A stretch of 64,000 bases of DNA. Source: Pelotomaculum terephthalicicum JT (GTDB taxonomy: Bacteria; Bacillota; Desulfotomaculia; Desulfotomaculales; Pelotomaculaceae). The notes under the pieces are model-generated. The model searched no databases. It was not told where the DNA came from and saw only the letters and a list, made by a program, of their open reading frames with translations. Within the stretch, counting starts at the first letter, position 1. Each line of letters starts with the position of its first letter. The stretch lies in the NCBI RefSeq assembly GCF_022410535.1, contig NZ_JAKNBL010000013.1, positions 17,617 to 81,616 of the forward strand, given 5' to 3'. A program made the position numbers and the translations under genes. Of this stretch, positions 8,142-16,715 are shown one piece after another.

Positions 8142-10634
8142 CTAATTAGGCCCGGCTTGTCGCTTTACAGTCTCTTTTTGTTTCTCCAGCCTTGCCACCA
8201 CTACGGTCATATCGTCCGGCACCCTGGCGGCGCCGCCCGAGCCTGTTTGGGCCAGCTTCAACAGCAACTCGGCCATCTCCTGGGGCGGCAGGCCGGCCGC
8301 ATCCTCCAGCACACCGGTAATCCATTCCCCGTGCTCGCCCCCGCTTTTGCAGGCTTCGAGCATGCCGTCCGTGAGCATCACCAGCATGTCCCCTGGTTCC
8401 AGCAATCTGGCCTGGGATACTATTTCAAACTCCTCAATAATCCCCACCGGCAGGGAACTGGCCTTGATTTGGCTTACCTGCCCGTCACGCAGCAGATACG
8501 TCGGCACAGCGCCAATTTTTAAAAAATCCGCCTGGCCGTTGTACAGGTCAATCATGGCCAGATCCACCGTGGCGAAGCTTTCTCCGGGTGAGCGCAGCAC
8601 CAGGATGGAGTTAACCGTCTTGATCGCCAACTCCTGGCCAAATCCCAATTCCAGCAAGTGCCGCAGGAGAGAGAGCGTGGTGCCGCTTTCCAGGGCCGCT
8701 CTTGGCCCAACCCCCATGCCGTCACTCAGAGCCAGGCCAAATCTCCCTCCCTTCAGATAAAAGAAGGCATAGTTGTCTCCCGAAACCAAACTCCCGCCCT
8801 TGCCCATGCCGGAAACGCCCAAAACAAGACGGTAATTCAAGTCACTATAGAACCTCAGCCGGCAAACCGAACCGTCCTCATTAACGGCGCATCCGGCTGC
8901 TGCGGGGAAAAAAGCACGCTCCAGCGCCGCGGACAAGAGCGGGGCGATTGTGCTGCGGCACCGCATCTTGCCGCCGCAGGCGGGATGGGTCAGCGAAACT
9001 TCAATCCTGTCTTGACCCTGGCCGCTGATCGATAAACTCTCCACCCTCACACCGGCATTCTTTAACTTCTTGCGCAGGTAGAACCCCAAGTCTCCCGCTT
9101 CCACATTGAATTCCAACTCGCCGGGCAGTCCGGCGACCACTTCCCCTATTCCTCTAAGCTGCTCCGATACTATTTCCCTGCTTTCCAGCAGCCGTCCGGA
9201 CCAGTAGCGGTTAATCTGATAAGTTTCATAGAGGCAGTTGACAGCGACGGCAAGCTCCTTTGTTCTTGCGCACCGCTTCTTGATCTCCTCCGGGAGGTCG
9301 TCCCGGGTGATGCTGCCGTACACCTCCACCTGAGCAAGAAGATCTATCAGAGACTGGTAAGTCCTGTAAAACTCCCTCTCCCAGCAAGTACGGCAGAAAG
9401 AACAGCCGTCACAAACTTTTTGCCCAATCTGATTGATCAATCCTTGTATTTTCTGTTCCTCGCGTGATCCGGCGGTAGATGAAAGCTGTTCAAAAGTTTG
9501 AGACAATTCCTGAAAAACCAGGGTCCAATTCCTTATCTTTTCTTTAAAAGCCTCTTTCAATAATAACTTCCCCGACGGATTTTCCTTATCGTCAGCCACC
9601 TCCAGACCCACGGACGAAATTGCTTCTTTAATGATAAAAGGCGGGACCAGCAGGAAAAGCATTGTGGAAAGGCCGCTCTCGACCAGGGTTGAAACGATAT
9701 TTCCGTAACCGGTTACGTAAACCGTTAAGATGATATTAGCCAGCAGAAACCCGGTGGCGACTCCGGCCTTGCCGAAGCTCCTGCAAAAGCCGGCTAAAAA
9801 CCCGGCGAAGGAGTAAGCGGGCGCCAGCGTTGGGATCGCAGTATAAGCGAGCCCCGGGATCACTCCCAGCACCGCGCCGGCCGCGGCGCCGGCCCCGGCG
9901 CCTCCCACCAGGGACGCCAATAAAATAGCCAACCGGCTCAGCGTGCCTTTCACACTGGCCAGTTCATTCCCCAGGTCGCCGGTTCCCGCGATCAATCCCC
10001 CAAACACAAGCAACACGCAAAACACATCTTCACTGTTCAAGATGTGTCCGCTCCTGGCCCTTTTCTTCAACGCCGCGAGACCCTTCATCGTTACAAGGGT
10101 GAGCAGCGCCGCGAATATCGCTTCGAACAACACACAAAAATAACTGTAAGAAGCCGCTAACGGGTTGGCAATAACCAGCAGCGAGGTTTTAATAATTATC
10201 GTCACAGCCAGGACGAGGCAGGGCAGGATTAACCACCGCCTTCCCGGCTCAAAAGGGATCACCCTCATTAACAGCAACGCGCAAACCACTGCCAGCACAG
10301 AACCGGCCAGGGGCATGCCCCTGCTGATTGTCATCAAACCGGCGATTACAGCCGGCGCCGATACCAGCCCGGACCGCCCGAAAACTTGAACGGCGGCGAC
10401 GGCAAAGGCGATTCCGAAGGGCACCAGATCACCCAGCAAAACCGCCCGCCCCAGAAAAAAACCTGCGCAACAAAAACAAAGCCCGCCGGCTAACGTTAGC
10501 TTCCCAAGTTTAACGCGGGGGAAATGGTGACGTTTTTCCGCATTTTTTGAGCGGAAAAACGTCCGCCGTTTATACCCGTCTTCTCCGGTCCTCCGGTATG
10601 GATAGATTTTGAAATTTTCGAGCACCAAGTCCAC
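8142..10634 (-). CDS. spoIIE: stage II sporulation protein E (septum PP2C phosphatase)
   Basis: Membrane phosphatase that dephosphorylates SpoIIAA to release sigma-F in the forespore and that interacts with FtsZ at the polar septum. The 830-residue protein has an N-terminal cytoplasmic tail, about ten hydrophobic segments between residues 40 and 330, a central regulatory region with a Cys cluster (CDGCSFCRTC), and a C-terminal PP2C domain with ALSDGMGVG and MLTDGMLEA aspartates. The start is GTG at 10634 or one of the in-frame TTG/GTG codons within the next nine bases, placed better behind AAGGGG. A promoter with 21-base spacing lies directly upstream. Confidence 0.97.
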   Translation of the reverse strand: MDLVLENFKIYPYRRTGEDGYKRRTFFRSKNAEKRHHFPRVKLGKLTLAGGLCFCCAGFFLGRAVLLGDLVPFGIAFAVAAVQVFGRSGLVSAPAVIAGLMTISRGMPLAGSVLAVVCALLLMRVIPFEPGRRWLILPCLVLAVTIIIKTSLLVIANPLAASYSYFCVLFEAIFAALLTLVTMKGLAALKKRARSGHILNSEDVFCVLLVFGGLIAGTGDLGNELASVKGTLSRLAILLASLVGGAGAGAAAGAVLGVIPGLAYTAIPTLAPAYSFAGFLAGFCRSFGKAGVATGFLLANIILTVYVTGYGNIVSTLVESGLSTMLFLLVPPFIIKEAISSVGLEVADDKENPSGKLLLKEAFKEKIRNWTLVFQELSQTFEQLSSTAGSREEQKIQGLINQIGQKVCDGCSFCRTCWEREFYRTYQSLIDLLAQVEVYGSITRDDLPEEIKKRCARTKELAVAVNCLYETYQINRYWSGRLLESREIVSEQLRGIGEVVAGLPGELEFNVEAGDLGFYLRKKLKNAGVRVESLSISGQGQDRIEVSLTHPACGGKMRCRSTIAPLLSAALERAFFPAAAGCAVNEDGSVCRLRFYSDLNYRLVLGVSGMGKGGSLVSGDNYAFFYLKGGRFGLALSDGMGVGPRAALESGTTLSLLRHLLELGFGQELAIKTVNSILVLRSPGESFATVDLAMIDLYNGQADFLKIGAVPTYLLRDGQVSQIKASSLPVGIIEEFEIVSQARLLEPGDMLVMLTDGMLEACKSGGEHGEWITGVLEDAAGLPPQEMAELLLKLAQTGSGGAARVPDDMTVVVARLEKQKETVKRQAGPN

Positions 10635-10660
10635 CCCTTGTACTTTTCACCAATAGGGTT

Positions 10661-10693
10661 ATTATAGTACAACAGGCAGGAAATATTTGTCAT
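10661..10693 (-). promoter_or_regulatory. putative Spo0A-type spoIIE promoter with 21-base spacer
   Basis: On the minus strand, ATGACA (10693-10688) and TATAAT (10666-10661) are separated by 21 bases, ending about 26 bases before the spoIIE start. In Bacillus subtilis the Spo0A-activated spoIIG and spoIIE promoters are known for over-long 21-22 base spacers between sigma-A elements. The match in spacing and gene is seen; Spo0A dependence is inferred, since no perfect TGTCGAA box overlaps it (TGACAAA is the nearest). Confidence 0.6.
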
Positions 10694-10715
10694 TTAGAGT
10701 AGATGCAAAATAACT

Positions 10716-11591
10716 TTATATCGACTTTTCCAGGACCAATCCGTGAAGAATGTCACACTCGCTGACAAGCAAGCTATCCAGCCCGATCCCATCCAGCACC
10801 GCTTTAACAATGGCAACACCGGCGGCAATGATATCCGCCCTTTCCGGCTGGAGGCCGGGCAGCCGCTTGCGTTCATTAATATTCATAGATTTCAGCATGT
10901 CGTAAATACGTTGAACAGATTCCGCGGTTAAGCGATACCCGTGGATAAGCAGCGGGTCATAGACCGCTAATTCCAGATCCACCGCCGCCAGAGTGGTAAC
11001 GGTTCCCCCAACTCCCGCCAGACAACTTGCCCGGCACCCCTGCAGCATATCCAAAGCCGGCTTTAAAACTTCTGCTATAAGCTGTTCGCTCCACCCGGAA
11101 CCGCTCATCCGCACCGCCCCGGCCTTCACGCTGACACATTCCGGCCGGCCGTTTCCGTTCCAAATCAGTTCGGTACTGCCGCCTCCCACATCCACAACTA
11201 CGGTAGAGCGCGGGTCGACAGGCAGCCCGGAAAGAACTCCCCGGTAGCTCAAAGCAGCCTCCTCCGGCCCGCTGAGCACCCGCACCGGAAGGTCAAAACG
11301 CTGTTTAACCAATTCCAAAAACGCCGACTGGTTGGCCGCGTCACGCACCGCGCTGGTGGCGGCTGCAACCACTCGCTCCGCCCCTAATTGCAAAGATGCT
11401 TCATAGCATGCGCCAATCGCCTCAAGCGTTCTCTCCATAGCCGCGGGCAACAGCGCGCCTGCGTTAATACCTTCCCCCAGCCGTGTTGTCATGAGTTTTT
11501 TCTCTACTGCCCGCGCGCTCCCGCCGGATACGTCCGCGACCAGCAGTCTGGTCGAGTTGGTACCTATATCAATAGCCGCGACCCGGACCAT
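10716..11591 (-). CDS. Ppx/GppA-family phosphatase
   Basis: Member of the exopolyphosphatase / pppGpp phosphohydrolase branch of the ASKHA superfamily. N-terminal AAIDIGTNSTRLLVADV is the phosphate-1 loop, VVDVGGGSTELIW the phosphate-2 loop, and GVGGTVTTLAAV follows. At 291 residues it is the short form without the C-terminal HD domain, so polyphosphate versus (p)ppGpp as substrate cannot be decided. The ATG follows AAGGGGGG. It lies between yabR and spoIIE; a phosphatase gene of this family at this spot is common in Peptococcaceae, as far as I recall. Confidence 0.9.
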   Translation of the reverse strand: MVRVAAIDIGTNSTRLLVADVSGGSARAVEKKLMTTRLGEGINAGALLPAAMERTLEAIGACYEASLQLGAERVVAAATSAVRDAANQSAFLELVKQRFDLPVRVLSGPEEAALSYRGVLSGLPVDPRSTVVVDVGGGSTELIWNGNGRPECVSVKAGAVRMSGSGWSEQLIAEVLKPALDMLQGCRASCLAGVGGTVTTLAAVDLELAVYDPLLIHGYRLTAESVQRIYDMLKSMNINERKRLPGLQPERADIIAAGVAIVKAVLDGIGLDSLLVSECDILHGLVLEKSI

Positions 11592-11613
11592 TTAATTTAC
11601 CCCCCTTAACAAT

Positions 11614-11633
11614 AAAAAAAGCCGCTTTACGGC
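11614..11633 (-). terminator. small intrinsic terminator after the S1-domain gene
   Basis: On the minus strand GCCG-TAAAG-CGGC is followed by seven T. The stem is only four GC pairs, so efficiency may be low. It separates the S1-domain gene from the phosphatase gene downstream. Confidence 0.5.
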
Positions 11634-11678
11634 AAGTAATGTCAATAACTCAATTTGTTGTCAATAATCCCCTAATAC

Positions 11679-12056
11679 TTACCGGCAAGAGCCGCGCCCT
11701 CCTCTTTTGGACTCGTTGCCCCGTTTCAAAACCTGCTGACGCTCTTCGCTTTCTTTCAGAAATTTCGCTAATTTATCTTCAAAAGAAGCCTGTATCTTCT
11801 TCTTTGGCACACGGTTCGGCGCCGGATTTGCTTTTTTTATTGAAAGACCTACTTTTCCTTTTGGATCTACTGAAATTACCTTTACTTTTACTTTATCGCT
11901 TGTTTTTAAAAAATCATTTACATCCTTCACATAAACCTCGGCAATTTCCGAGATATGAACCAGTCCTGTTTCACCCCCGGGCAATTCGATGAACGCGCCG
12001 AAATTGGTTATTCCGGTAACAGTGCCTTCCACGACGCTCCCCAGTTCGATCGGCAT
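11679..12056 (-). CDS. yabR: S1 RNA-binding domain protein (YabR-like)
   Basis: A 125-residue protein with a single S1 OB-fold in the first about 75 residues (GSVVEGTVTGITNFGAFIEL, GLVHISEIA, KVKVKVISVD, KGKVGLSIK), followed by a basic, probably disordered tail rich in K/R. This is the general-stress-protein-13/YabR family, which binds RNA or ribosomes; the exact role is unknown. Its position between divIC and spoIIE matches Bacillus yabR. Start ATG at 12056 follows GGGGAGGA. Confidence 0.9.
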   Translation of the reverse strand: MPIELGSVVEGTVTGITNFGAFIELPGGETGLVHISEIAEVYVKDVNDFLKTSDKVKVKVISVDPKGKVGLSIKKANPAPNRVPKKKIQASFEDKLAKFLKESEERQQVLKRGNESKRGGRGSCR

Positions 12057-12264
12057 AATGAACCAAATTCCTCCCCTTAATCACAGCAAGAAACAATCAA
12101 AATAACCTAGAGCAATTATATGCGAACTAAACAGAAAGTGTCAAGAAGCACCTGCGTTTTTCAAAATCTTATACTACTAAAAAAACTTAACAAATAAACA
12201 TAAACAAGTTAGTATTTATGGAAATAGCAGATAATAGCAATAAACATTTTAATACCTGCCGTCC

Positions 12265-12678
12265 CTAATGAGCCGGGCCGCTATCATCGGCGGGAGGCTC
12301 TATCTTTTTGATCTCGGTTCCCTCAGGCACGGGAATCACCCTGGTCTCACCGGCCTTAACCAGCCCGAGTTTCTCACGGGCCGCTTTTTCGATAAAAGAA
12401 TCGCTTTGCACCTGCTGCAACTCGTTGCGCAAATCTTCATTTCTTTGTTTCAAATCCTGCACTTGCTGTTCAATACTGCTCACATCTCTCCGCATGGACG
12501 CGAGTGAGCTAAACTGGCTGCCGAAGGTAAATGCCAAATAAGTCATCAGCAGCACAATTACCAGAGCCGGGAGCCTGCTCCTGGATAAATTGAAAGTTAC
12601 CTGTTTTTTAGGGCGTTCAGCCTGCCTTGCAGGAACGGAAACATACATTTCCTGTTCTTTTCTCGCTGATTGATTCAA
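12265..12678 (-). CDS. divIC: septum formation initiator DivIC/FtsB family
   Basis: Bitopic division protein that forms a complex with FtsL and DivIB/FtsQ. Of 137 residues, the first about 30 are cytoplasmic and basic, residues about 34-52 are the membrane segment (LPALVIVLLMTYLAFTFG), then a coiled coil follows (MRRDVSSIEQQVQDLKQRN and on) with the family's EKAAREKLGLVKAGETRVIPV end. The start codon overlaps the stop of the upstream HTH gene by four bases, so the two are translationally coupled. Confidence 0.92.
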   Translation of the reverse strand: MNQSARKEQEMYVSVPARQAERPKKQVTFNLSRSRLPALVIVLLMTYLAFTFGSQFSSLASMRRDVSSIEQQVQDLKQRNEDLRNELQQVQSDSFIEKAAREKLGLVKAGETRVIPVPEGTEIKKIEPPADDSGPAH

Positions 12679-12923
12679 TCCTCATTCTCCCCTTTGGCTT
12701 CGTTTTCATCATCAACTCCGAATAAACCCAGGTTGTTGCCGGGAATTACTATTACCACCTCGTAGCCCTTGGTTCTGGCACGACTAAACAGAGTGTTCAC
12801 TGTACTGGCGCTTAAGCCCAGCTGCTTGGCAATCCGGTTGGAGGAGTAACCCATTTCCTTTAGCGTTACTACCTGCCGCTCCCGAAAGCTTAATCTCTCC
12901 ACTCCTCTTATTTCGATCTTCAT
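12675..12923 (-). CDS. small sigma-70 region 4 / LuxR-type HTH protein
   Basis: An 82-residue protein whose residues about 10-55 form a helix-turn-helix resembling sigma region 4 or the LuxR C-terminal domain (LSFRERQVVTLKEMGYSSN then RIAKQLGLSASTVNTLFSRA), followed by an acidic tail. No effector domain is present. It is the first gene of a two-gene unit with divIC, which suggests a division- or sporulation-linked regulator, but the target is unknown. Confidence 0.8.
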   Translation of the reverse strand: MKIEIRGVERLSFRERQVVTLKEMGYSSNRIAKQLGLSASTVNTLFSRARTKGYEVVIVIPGNNLGLFGVDDENEAKGENED

Positions 12924-13135
12924 ACTACACGCCCCAGCACCTTTTCAACCTGGTTGTCCACAAAATAAGTACAAATAAATTACATATTTTCTACATTGGT
13001 TATGATATTCCTGCTTGCAAATGAAAATTTTTTACAGTAAGTATAATTTTATTAACCAACAATATGGTTAAATATCAATAAATTGGCAATGATATTATTA
13101 ACAATAAACCCGGGCATGGAATGGGGTGGATTACT

Positions 13136-13846
13136 TTGAATTTGAGCAGGAAGCAAAAACTCATACCGTTGGGCCTGATCATTCTAACAGCAACTCTCTC
13201 TGTAGCTGCCTGGCATAATAAAACTTCGGATACGACATATCCGCCCGATCGTTTAATCCGCCTGCATGTTGTGGCTAACAGCGACTGCGCGGCCGACCAG
13301 GAACTAAAAAGAAAAGTGCGCGACGAAATAATCCGGAGTGTTTCACCGGAATTTCTTAAAGCGCAAAATATTCTCGCGGCCAGGGAAATCGCCGCGGCCA
13401 ACCTGGGCAACATCAAAGAAATCGCTTCCAGGGAAATCAACGCTGCAGGAAAAGATTATTCAGTGGAGGTCAGGCTTGAGAATTTCACTTTCCCAACCAA
13501 GCACTACGGTCCTTTTGTGCTCCCGGCGGGTGATTACGAGTCGGTGCGGGTAGTCATCGGTTCGGGCGGCGGGGCTAATTGGTGGTGCGTTCTCTTTCCA
13601 CCCCTTTGTTTTGTGGATATGCCAAGAGAAACGGCGGTGGATTTACCGGAAAACTTCAATTCAGCCTCATCTATACCCGCGCCCGCCGGAAACGCCGCGG
13701 CAGAACGAACACCGGCCGGCACGGCAGTGGAAAAAATCGCCACGGCCGAAGAAAACGTTAATGACGCGGCATCCATCGATAATCATGTTCAGGTGGAATT
13801 TCGATTCAGGATATTGGATTTACTAAATAAATTTTTCACCTCCTAG
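13136..13846 (+). CDS. spoIIR: stage II sporulation protein R
   Basis: Forespore-secreted signal that triggers SpoIIGA to process pro-sigma-E in the mother cell. After an N-terminal signal/membrane segment (LIPLGLIILTATLSVAA) the SpoIIR core is clear: IRLHVVANSD, QELKRKVRDEI, VRLENFTFPTKHYG, LPAGDYESVRVVIGSGGGANWWCVLFPPLCF. The TTG at 13136 (MNLSRKQK) is preferred because GGGGTGG precedes it by six bases; an in-frame ATG at 13121 has no such site. It is divergent from the divIC unit. The Ala/Glu-rich region at residues about 175-215 is a low-complexity insertion before the last helix. Confidence 0.95.
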   Translation: MNLSRKQKLIPLGLIILTATLSVAAWHNKTSDTTYPPDRLIRLHVVANSDCAADQELKRKVRDEIIRSVSPEFLKAQNILAAREIAAANLGNIKEIASREINAAGKDYSVEVRLENFTFPTKHYGPFVLPAGDYESVRVVIGSGGGANWWCVLFPPLCFVDMPRETAVDLPENFNSASSIPAPAGNAAAERTPAGTAVEKIATAEENVNDAASIDNHVQVEFRFRILDLLNKFFTS

Positions 13847-13850
13847 TCGT

Positions 13851-13888
13851 CTGATCCTGTTTTCTTAGGAGAACAGGATCAGTTTTTC
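13851..13888. terminator. bidirectional terminator between spoIIR and yabQ
   Basis: CTGATCCTGTT (13851-13861) pairs with AACAGGATCAG (13872-13882), followed by TTTTT on the plus strand. It serves spoIIR on the plus strand and lies just past the yabQ stop on the minus strand, where the following sequence is also A/T rich. Confidence 0.85.
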
Positions 13889-13899
13889 CTAAAGCTTAG

Positions 13900-14454
13900 C
13901 TAATCTTTTTTTCTTTTCCAAAAAACCATGGCGGACAATCTCGGCTTCAGTTTAATAATTATTATATTCAATCGTTTCCCCACAAGGTTGGAGAATATCC
14001 TTTTGAGCCCGCGTCCGGGTTTTTTTAAAAGGAACCACATAAAATTCAACGGGTAAGATAAAACAAGAATTACCAGCCGGACAGGCAATAGGATGATTTT
14101 CCATAAGAACAGCGTTATTCTTACTACCGACTTCCAGGCTTCGTGAAACACGTAAAATTTAAACCTGAGCAACCGCCTGATCACACCGCTGAGAAACTGG
14201 AAATAAAAGAAAGCGCCCAGACCGAGACCGATAAAAACATACAAACGGACAACTCCCCAGTTTCCCAAAACGAGCAGAAAAAACACCAAGGCGGTGGTAA
14301 CCAGCCAGAAAACCATATCTCCCAGGCAGGTACCCACTTTTTTCAGCTTGAATACTCCTCTGACCACCCGGTAATAATCGTAGCAAAAGCCGGCCACCAT
14401 CCCGATCACCAAGGTAGCCGCGAAAGCGCATACCTGATTTGCAAGCGGTTCCAT
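13900..14454 (-). CDS. yabQ: spore cortex biosynthesis protein YabQ
   Basis: Membrane protein needed for cortex formation. The 184-residue sequence begins with four hydrophobic segments (FAATLVIGMVAGFCYDYYR, MVFWLVTTALVFFLLVLG, LYVFIGLGLGAFFYFQFLS) with the YabQ pattern in the first about 110 residues, then a basic tail. ATG follows AAAGGAG. It is downstream of yabP, 79 bases apart and on the same strand, matching the Bacillus yabP-yabQ pair. Confidence 0.93.
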   Translation of the reverse strand: MEPLANQVCAFAATLVIGMVAGFCYDYYRVVRGVFKLKKVGTCLGDMVFWLVTTALVFFLLVLGNWGVVRLYVFIGLGLGAFFYFQFLSGVIRRLLRFKFYVFHEAWKSVVRITLFLWKIILLPVRLVILVLSYPLNFMWFLLKKPGRGLKRIFSNLVGKRLNIIIIKLKPRLSAMVFWKRKKD

Positions 14455-14533
14455 GGCAATACTCCTTTAGACAAACCAGCAGATATACAACACCAGCTTA
14501 TGCAATGAAGTGAAGAAAAAGCGCCTCAGCGCT

Positions 14534-14812
14534 TTATTTTAATATTCTGCCCAGCAATCTTTTCCCTTTGCCTTTGCCTTTTCCCTTACCTTCCACATAC
14601 TGAAGAGAAGCAAAAAACCCTTCCGCTTCAATGGAGCCGGTTTCCAGGTTGAGTTGGGTAATATGCAGCCCTTCACCTTTTAGAATCACCATACCCATGT
14701 TGGTTTCCAGGGTTATCTCCGACTCGTTGAAGCTGTCAACGTGCTGGACGCCTTCCATGATCAACTGTTTGCGCCCGTAAATGGCCGCGCTGTGACCAAC
14801 CTGTTCATTCAT
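14534..14812 (-). CDS. yabP: sporulation protein YabP
   Basis: A 92-residue sporulation protein with the YabP/YqfC fold (GRKQLIMEGVQHVDSFNES, ITLETNMGMVILKGEGLHI, LNLETGSIEAEGFFASLQY). It is required with YabQ for cortex assembly, localised to the forespore membrane. The C-terminal tail is a run of Gly-Lys dipeptides (GKGKGKGKRLLGRILK), which is longer and more repetitive than the usual end. ATG follows AAGGAG. Confidence 0.93.
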   Translation of the reverse strand: MNEQVGHSAAIYGRKQLIMEGVQHVDSFNESEITLETNMGMVILKGEGLHITQLNLETGSIEAEGFFASLQYVEGKGKGKGKGKRLLGRILK

Positions 14813-14944
14813 TTTCCATCACTCCTTATTAATCATTGAGCTGGCAAGGTCTCATTTCCTTCAAGCCGCCCGCTTTCGCGCGGGTGGCTTGCAAAGTGAT
14901 GGAGAAACCTACTTCAATCATATGCCGGGTCAACTCATTTATGC

Positions 14945-14975
14945 CAAAAAAAAGAAGGCGTTTCGCCTTCTTTAC
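14945..14975 (-). terminator. terminator after the SpoIID-domain gene
   Basis: AAGAAGGCG-TTT-CGCCTTCTT hairpin just past the stop at 14985; read on the minus strand it is followed by a run of T. A second GC-rich hairpin at 14862-14891 lacks a T run and sits in the yabP leader. Confidence 0.85.
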
Positions 14976-14984
14976 TTCCCTTTT

Positions 14985-15938
14985 TTATTTCCACTGTTTT
15001 TGAATTTCAATGTCTTTAAAATAAGTTTTTATTATATCTTCCGGGGATTTGCCCTGCTCCGCCAGCAGCCTGGCCCCCCACTGGCACATGCCGACTCCGT
15101 GTCCGAAGCCCTTCCCCGTCAGAACCAGCTCGCCGCCTTCCACCCGGATGTCCGAGAGAAGCATGGACCGTACCTTTTCACTGCCCAGGGCCAGTCTCAA
15201 AGCAGGACCGCCTACGGTTTCACTGCCTATTTTGAGCCGCTCCGCCCGTCCGGAAGGCCCCTTTTGCGCTATGGAAGCCGAGGTGACCGGGCCGGGGTCC
15301 TTGCCGGTTGTTTTCTGCACCGCCGTCCTGACCTGGCTGACGGGGATTCTCACTTCCCAGGACTTGTTTTTCGGGTCGGTGATAGCCAGGCAGCCGTCCT
15401 GGACGCCCTCCTTCACGTAAGGGGTGGGTTCTTTTGTATAGGCCAGTCCTTCTTCCGCGGTGGCTGAAATCCCGCCGTCACATGCCGAAAACCAGGCATG
15501 AATAAAGCTGCCGCCGTAAGTAACCACCTTGCCCCGCGTCCGCTCTACCGCCTGGCGGACATTATCGTTGATTTTGGACGGATCATAAGCCTGAAACTCT
15601 TCCACACTGGTGGAGGCATCTGTGCCATGCAGCTGTTTAACCCGGCCGGCCTTAATATTTTCCATGGTAAAAGTACGGGCCAGAATCGCCTGGGCGGCAA
15701 GGGCGTTAACCGGCCACTTGGTGTCCATTTCCGCCGCAACCACTCCCTGGACGTATTCCTCCAGCTTAATGTTTTTTCGCTCGCCAGTCTTGTTGTCGAA
15801 AAGGGAAATCGTCGGCTCGTCACCTTGCGGTACCTGGTCGGGCGCCGGTTTGGGCGCCGGCCCGGCGGCGCAACCCGCGGCGAGTATCATGGTGACAAGC
15901 AGGAGCAAGAGCATTCTGGTTAAAGGGTGCCGGAACAT
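14985..15938 (-). CDS. SpoIID/LytB-domain lipoprotein
   Basis: Family of SpoIID, a lytic transglycosylase that acts on denuded glycan during engulfment. Residues 1-23 form a lipoprotein signal ending in the lipobox LAAGC, then a proline-rich linker, then the SpoIID domain (KLEEYVQGVVAAEM, ALAAQAILARTF, FSACDGGISATAEE, GKGFGHGVGMCQWGA). The QAILART and HGVGMCQWGA segments contain the residues typical of the active cleft. A lipoprotein anchor differs from the Bacillus SpoIID transmembrane anchor. Position next to yabPQ supports a sporulation role, but a vegetative LytB-like role cannot be excluded. Confidence 0.88.
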   Translation of the reverse strand: MFRHPLTRMLLLLLVTMILAAGCAAGPAPKPAPDQVPQGDEPTISLFDNKTGERKNIKLEEYVQGVVAAEMDTKWPVNALAAQAILARTFTMENIKAGRVKQLHGTDASTSVEEFQAYDPSKINDNVRQAVERTRGKVVTYGGSFIHAWFSACDGGISATAEEGLAYTKEPTPYVKEGVQDGCLAITDPKNKSWEVRIPVSQVRTAVQKTTGKDPGPVTSASIAQKGPSGRAERLKIGSETVGGPALRLALGSEKVRSMLLSDIRVEGGELVLTGKGFGHGVGMCQWGARLLAEQGKSPEDIIKTYFKDIEIQKQWK

Positions 15939-16000
15939 ATGAACCCCTCCGCTTTTTTATTTTATTTTAAGCCAAGGGGCAGCAATTTATGTACCTATAC

Positions 16001-16447
16001 TCATTTACCTTCAGCCCTCATAATGGCCAAGATTTTCTCGTATATCTGAATAAGCCTTTCAAGATCTTCTTCCGGCAACTGGCCCACGTATTTTTCAACC
16101 ACCTTCGCGCGGGATTTCCGGCAGTTCGCAACAGTATTTTCCCCTTCTTCGGTTAACGTAAGCCATACCAGGCGCCGGTCCTGTTCATCGCGGCTCCTGT
16201 CCACCAGACCCGCTTTATGCAGCCGGTCGGCCAGAGCGGTAATGGCGCTCAAAGAAACGTTCAAATCTTCGGCAACTTCAGAAACGGTGACTCTTCCCTT
16301 GTCTCTGAGCTTTTTCAACACAACAAACTGACTCATAGTTATGCCGCTAATCATATTTTGAGCCAGTTCGGCATGCAACCGCCGGGCTATGTGTTGAAAA
16401 ACTTCATCCAGTCGCTCCAAATAAAGGATTAGTTTTTCTGAATTCAT
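16001..16447 (-). CDS. MarR-family transcriptional regulator
   Basis: A 148-residue winged-helix repressor or activator. The recognition region is VTVSEVAEDLNVSLSAITALADRL and the wing is DRSRDEQDRRLVWLTLTEEG, both classic for MarR. The ligand is not predictable. The upstream region, 16448-16650, is AT-rich with several near-palindromic TTAATATT/TTAACnnnnTTAA stretches that could be its own operator. There is no divergent partner gene; the next gene on the right is convergent with none and reads the same way. Confidence 0.9.
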   Translation of the reverse strand: MNSEKLILYLERLDEVFQHIARRLHAELAQNMISGITMSQFVVLKKLRDKGRVTVSEVAEDLNVSLSAITALADRLHKAGLVDRSRDEQDRRLVWLTLTEEGENTVANCRKSRAKVVEKYVGQLPEEDLERLIQIYEKILAIMRAEGK

Positions 16448-16653
16448 ATCTGTCCCTCATTTAAAAAATAGTTAATATTTTGAATGTTTCATGAGTTAAA
16501 GTATATCTCTCATTTTTTACCGTTGTCAAGGATTAACTTTAAATATATTAACGAATCTAACAATTATATTAACAAGACAAACAATTACCGCTCATATTCA
16601 ATAACATGAATTAACCTTCCGGCACTTTCGGGCATATAACGCGGCTAAACAAT

Positions 16654-16684
16654 AAAAAAGCCGACTTTTACAGATCGGCTTTTC
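16654..16684 (-). terminator. terminator after phosphohexomutase gene
   Basis: AAAAGCCGA (16656-16664) pairs with TCGGCTTTT (16675-16683); on the minus strand the hairpin ends in a T run. It terminates the gene at 16716-18101. Confidence 0.85.
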
Positions 16685-16715
16685 CCGGGCATATTATATA
16701 TATCTACAAATAAAC

